From: an uncultured Caldisericota bacterium
GTDB taxonomy: Bacteria; Caldisericota; Caldisericia; Cryosericales; Cryosericaceae
Direction of reading: 5' to 3'
DNA length: 36,042 nt
NCBI GenBank assembly: GCA_903871855.1
Contig: CAIQIK010000046.1
Location: 1-36,042, forward strand
In this document: positions 34,646 to 36,042 of the stretch, one piece after another
Position numbering within the stretch: the stretch's first letter is position 1
Layout of the letters: each line of letters starts with the position of its first letter
Made by a program: the position numbers and the translations under genes
The notes under the pieces: generated by a model
The model's input: only the letters and a program-made list of their open reading frames with translations
What the model was told of the DNA's origin: nothing
Databases searched by the model: none

Positions 34646-35644
34646 TCAAGAGGACAAATATGGATTAGTATCATGTTCCGGAGGCCGGTACTCCGATTTC
34701 GTCACGTAGAGATGATGAGCGATGAGAAGAAGTTTTCTCATGCAAGCAACCAAAGCGACTTTGGGTTTCTTGTGGTTGTCGGTGATAAGATGCTTGTAGA
34801 ACATTCGTATGCACTCGTTGTGTTGGATACAGTTCATGCAAGCCAGATACAGAACCTTCCTGAGCATTGGGTCTCCTGCCCTGCTGATTTTCCTTCCGCC
34901 ATTCAGCGAAGACCCTGATTGTCTTCGTACCGGGTCCAGTCCTGCGAGTGCGGTAATCTCATTTCTGTTGGCGCCAGGATACTTCCGGAAGAGATACAGA
35001 AGATTGATAGCAGAGATGACCCCGATCCCGTTCATGGAAAGAAGGGTACCAAGGTCTTCCCGTGTTTCCTCATGATCCTCTGCATACGTTTCCATCTCTT
35101 TCTCGAGCTGGTCCTCCATCGCACCAAGATGCTTGAGCTCTTTCTCCAGAGATTTCTTGAGCTTCTTCGTCACCTCACTTTTGTATTCCAGGGACTGCAC
35201 ATGGTTAGAGAGCATCGTCCTTGTCTTCTGGATCATCTCATAACTCCCGAGCTCTGCTCCGAGCTGTTCTGCGATCTCATCCATCTTAGGAATGCAAAAG
35301 TCTTTTTCCGTGAGCAGGGTAGAGAAAGTGCAGAGCATCTTCGCATCAACGGCATCGGTCTTCGATCTGTTCCCCACTACCTTTGCGAAGTTCGCACTTT
35401 TCTTTGGATTCACTTCATAAACCCGGACCTCATGTTTTGCCGCAAACGCACGCAGATAATTGGAATACGGTCCTGTAGGTTCATAGATGAACCGTACTGC
35501 CTCGTTCCAATTGGTCCCGTACCTCTTCTTGAGAAGCTTCTTCAGAGGCTTCAACCCTTTCTCGTTTGGAACTTCCTCCTCGTGTGTTCCATCCCAGAGC
35601 TCCAACGATTGCTTGGAAACATCAATGCCGATATACTCTGTCAT
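34646..35644 (-). CDS. IS110-family DEDD transposase (bridge-RNA recombinase)
   Basis: A 332-residue recombinase. The RuvC-like N-terminal domain shows IGIDVSKQSLEL (Asp), YEPTGPYSNYLR (Glu) and KTDAVDAKML (Asp pair). A coiled-coil middle follows (about 180-225), then the Tnp20 domain with MNGIGVISAINLL, LAGLDPVRRQSGSSLNGGRK (likely catalytic Ser) and DPMLRKVLYLAC. The ATG at 35644 follows GGGGAGGT; the frame is open further upstream but that stretch is the noncoding end. IS110-family recombinases use a bridge RNA made from the element's end to pair target and donor DNA. The gene looks intact. Confidence 0.93.
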   Translation of the reverse strand: MTEYIGIDVSKQSLELWDGTHEEEVPNEKGLKPLKKLLKKRYGTNWNEAVRFIYEPTGPYSNYLRAFAAKHEVRVYEVNPKKSANFAKVVGNRSKTDAVDAKMLCTFSTLLTEKDFCIPKMDEIAEQLGAELGSYEMIQKTRTMLSNHVQSLEYKSEVTKKLKKSLEKELKHLGAMEDQLEKEMETYAEDHEETREDLGTLLSMNGIGVISAINLLYLFRKYPGANRNEITALAGLDPVRRQSGSSLNGGRKISRAGDPMLRKVLYLACMNCIQHNECIRMFYKHLITDNHKKPKVALVACMRKLLLIAHHLYVTKSEYRPPEHDTNPYLSS

Positions 35645-35649
35645 ACGAA

Positions 35650-35925
35650 ACCTCCCCGTACGAGGAGAGTTTGCAATGGGTTGCCCTTCCATACACGTTT
35701 CATTTCGTCTACAACCCAAGCCGGAGGATAGTTCTCCGCTTCTGATACTACCCAAACTTTGGAAGGGCGATCCATCTCTCATACAAGCTCATGAGGATTA
35801 CTCATTGCTTCAAAGTACCTCCGGTCTACCCATTCCTCTCACCCATACAGCTCTCAATGGTATCTCCTTCCTCGGCGTATGAGTACCTCCTCCATCGTAC
35901 GAGAATGTACCTGAACGATGAGAGA
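35650..35925 (-). ncRNA. Candidate bridge RNA region of the IS110-family element
   Basis: In IS110-group elements the noncoding end upstream of the transposase encodes the bridge RNA. The 280-bp region here is the right size and place. A 9-bp inverted repeat (GCCCTTCCA at 35683-35691, TGGAAGGGC at 35760-35768) encloses a smaller stem (CGGAG at 35722-35726, CTCCG at 35734-35738), so the RNA would be structured. The exact ends and the target- and donor-binding loops cannot be set by eye. Confidence 0.5.
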
Positions 35926-35935
35926 ATACTGCTGG

Positions 35936-36042
35936 TCCTTGGAATGAGAAAGGAGCAGCAGGAATGGAGCTCACGATGCGGGAACGCAAGAAGCTCACGA
36001 TGGTGAAGGCACAAACGTACGTAAAGGCGAGCAAAGCAAAGA
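35936..36042. repeat. Terminal direct repeat, right copy
   Basis: Identical to bases 1-107, starting ten bases after the presumed IS110 right junction and running into the first 26 or so codons of the DDE transposase. Confidence 0.95.

Larger units (their letters stand above)
34632..35925 (-). mobile_element. IS110-family element inserted at the left end of the DDE IS
   Basis: An element of about 1.29 kb bounded by direct copies of ATGAGAGA (34624-34631 and 35918-35925). It holds one transposase gene and a 280-bp noncoding region upstream of it. IS110 elements have no true terminal inverted repeats and insert site-specifically, often in repeats or in the ends of other elements. Removing the element and one ATGAGAGA copy rebuilds a good IS terminal repeat. 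Exact edges are within a few bases. Confidence 0.75.

Overview
The window looks like chromosomal DNA of a high-GC (about 60% by eye), probably anaerobic and possibly thermophilic bacterium. Clues are a two-subunit 2-oxoacid:ferredoxin oxidoreductase, a branched-chain polyamine synthase (BpsA, a thermophile-associated enzyme), three exported proteins with copper-amine-oxidase-N-type (CuAO_N1) domains, and frequent GTG/TTG starts behind strong Shine-Dalgarno sites. A Caldisericota/Cryosericota-like or deep Firmicutes-like lineage would fit, but this is a guess from gene content. No rRNA, tRNA, CRISPR array or replication gene was recognised.

Layout. (1) 1-1303: a DDE insertion sequence, followed by a 600-bp noncoding tract of short degenerate repeats. 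(2) 8438-1964, minus strand: a copper-homeostasis operon, copA - copZ - secreted protein - csoR - HMA/DsbD-like/cupredoxin membrane protein - secreted CuAO_N1/Fn3-like/cupredoxin protein, with a CsoR-type operator next to its promoter. (3) 8692-10045: a divergent ECF sigma factor and a membrane anti-sigma-like protein with a methionine-rich tail. (4) about 10.1-12.0 kb: an IS607-type element with serine recombinase, intact TnpB and a possible omega RNA. (5) 12.0-15.2 kb: a proteasome-beta-like Ntn hydrolase, a DUF4213/DUF364 protein, an MFS transporter and a broken EamA transporter. (6) 15.3-20.5 kb, minus strand: an SLH-like secreted protein, uvrB, a REP-associated tyrosine transposase with its hairpin repeats, an MBL hydrolase and a hemolysin III protein. 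(7) 20.6-25.7 kb, minus strand: a 1,000-residue secreted lytic-transglycosylase mosaic, then the NAD salvage pair pncB-pncA. (8) 25.9-30.2 kb, plus strand: an OYE-type flavoenzyme, korA, korB and an alpha/beta hydrolase. (9) 30.3-34.5 kb, minus strand: an exported polysaccharide deacetylase, comM, a Nudix hydrolase and bpsA. (10) 34.6-35.9 kb: an IS110-family element that appears to be inserted just inside the left terminal inverted repeat of the DDE insertion sequence.

The last 107 bases repeat the first 107 exactly. Joining the ends rebuilds one DDE insertion sequence split by the IS110 element. This may mean a circular molecule, but with chromosomal housekeeping genes and no replication gene, a repeat-driven assembly closure or two directly repeated IS copies flanking the region is more likely.

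How the genes work together. The copper operon combines sensing (CsoR), cytosolic carriage (CopZ), export (CopA) and two exported Cys/Met-rich cupredoxin domains. The neighbouring sigma/anti-sigma pair could add envelope-level metal or stress sensing. The mobile part of the window is diverse: a DDE IS, an IS110 element with a putative bridge RNA, an IS607 element with TnpB, and a RAYT/REP system. Three of these four depend on, or move, structured nucleic acid.
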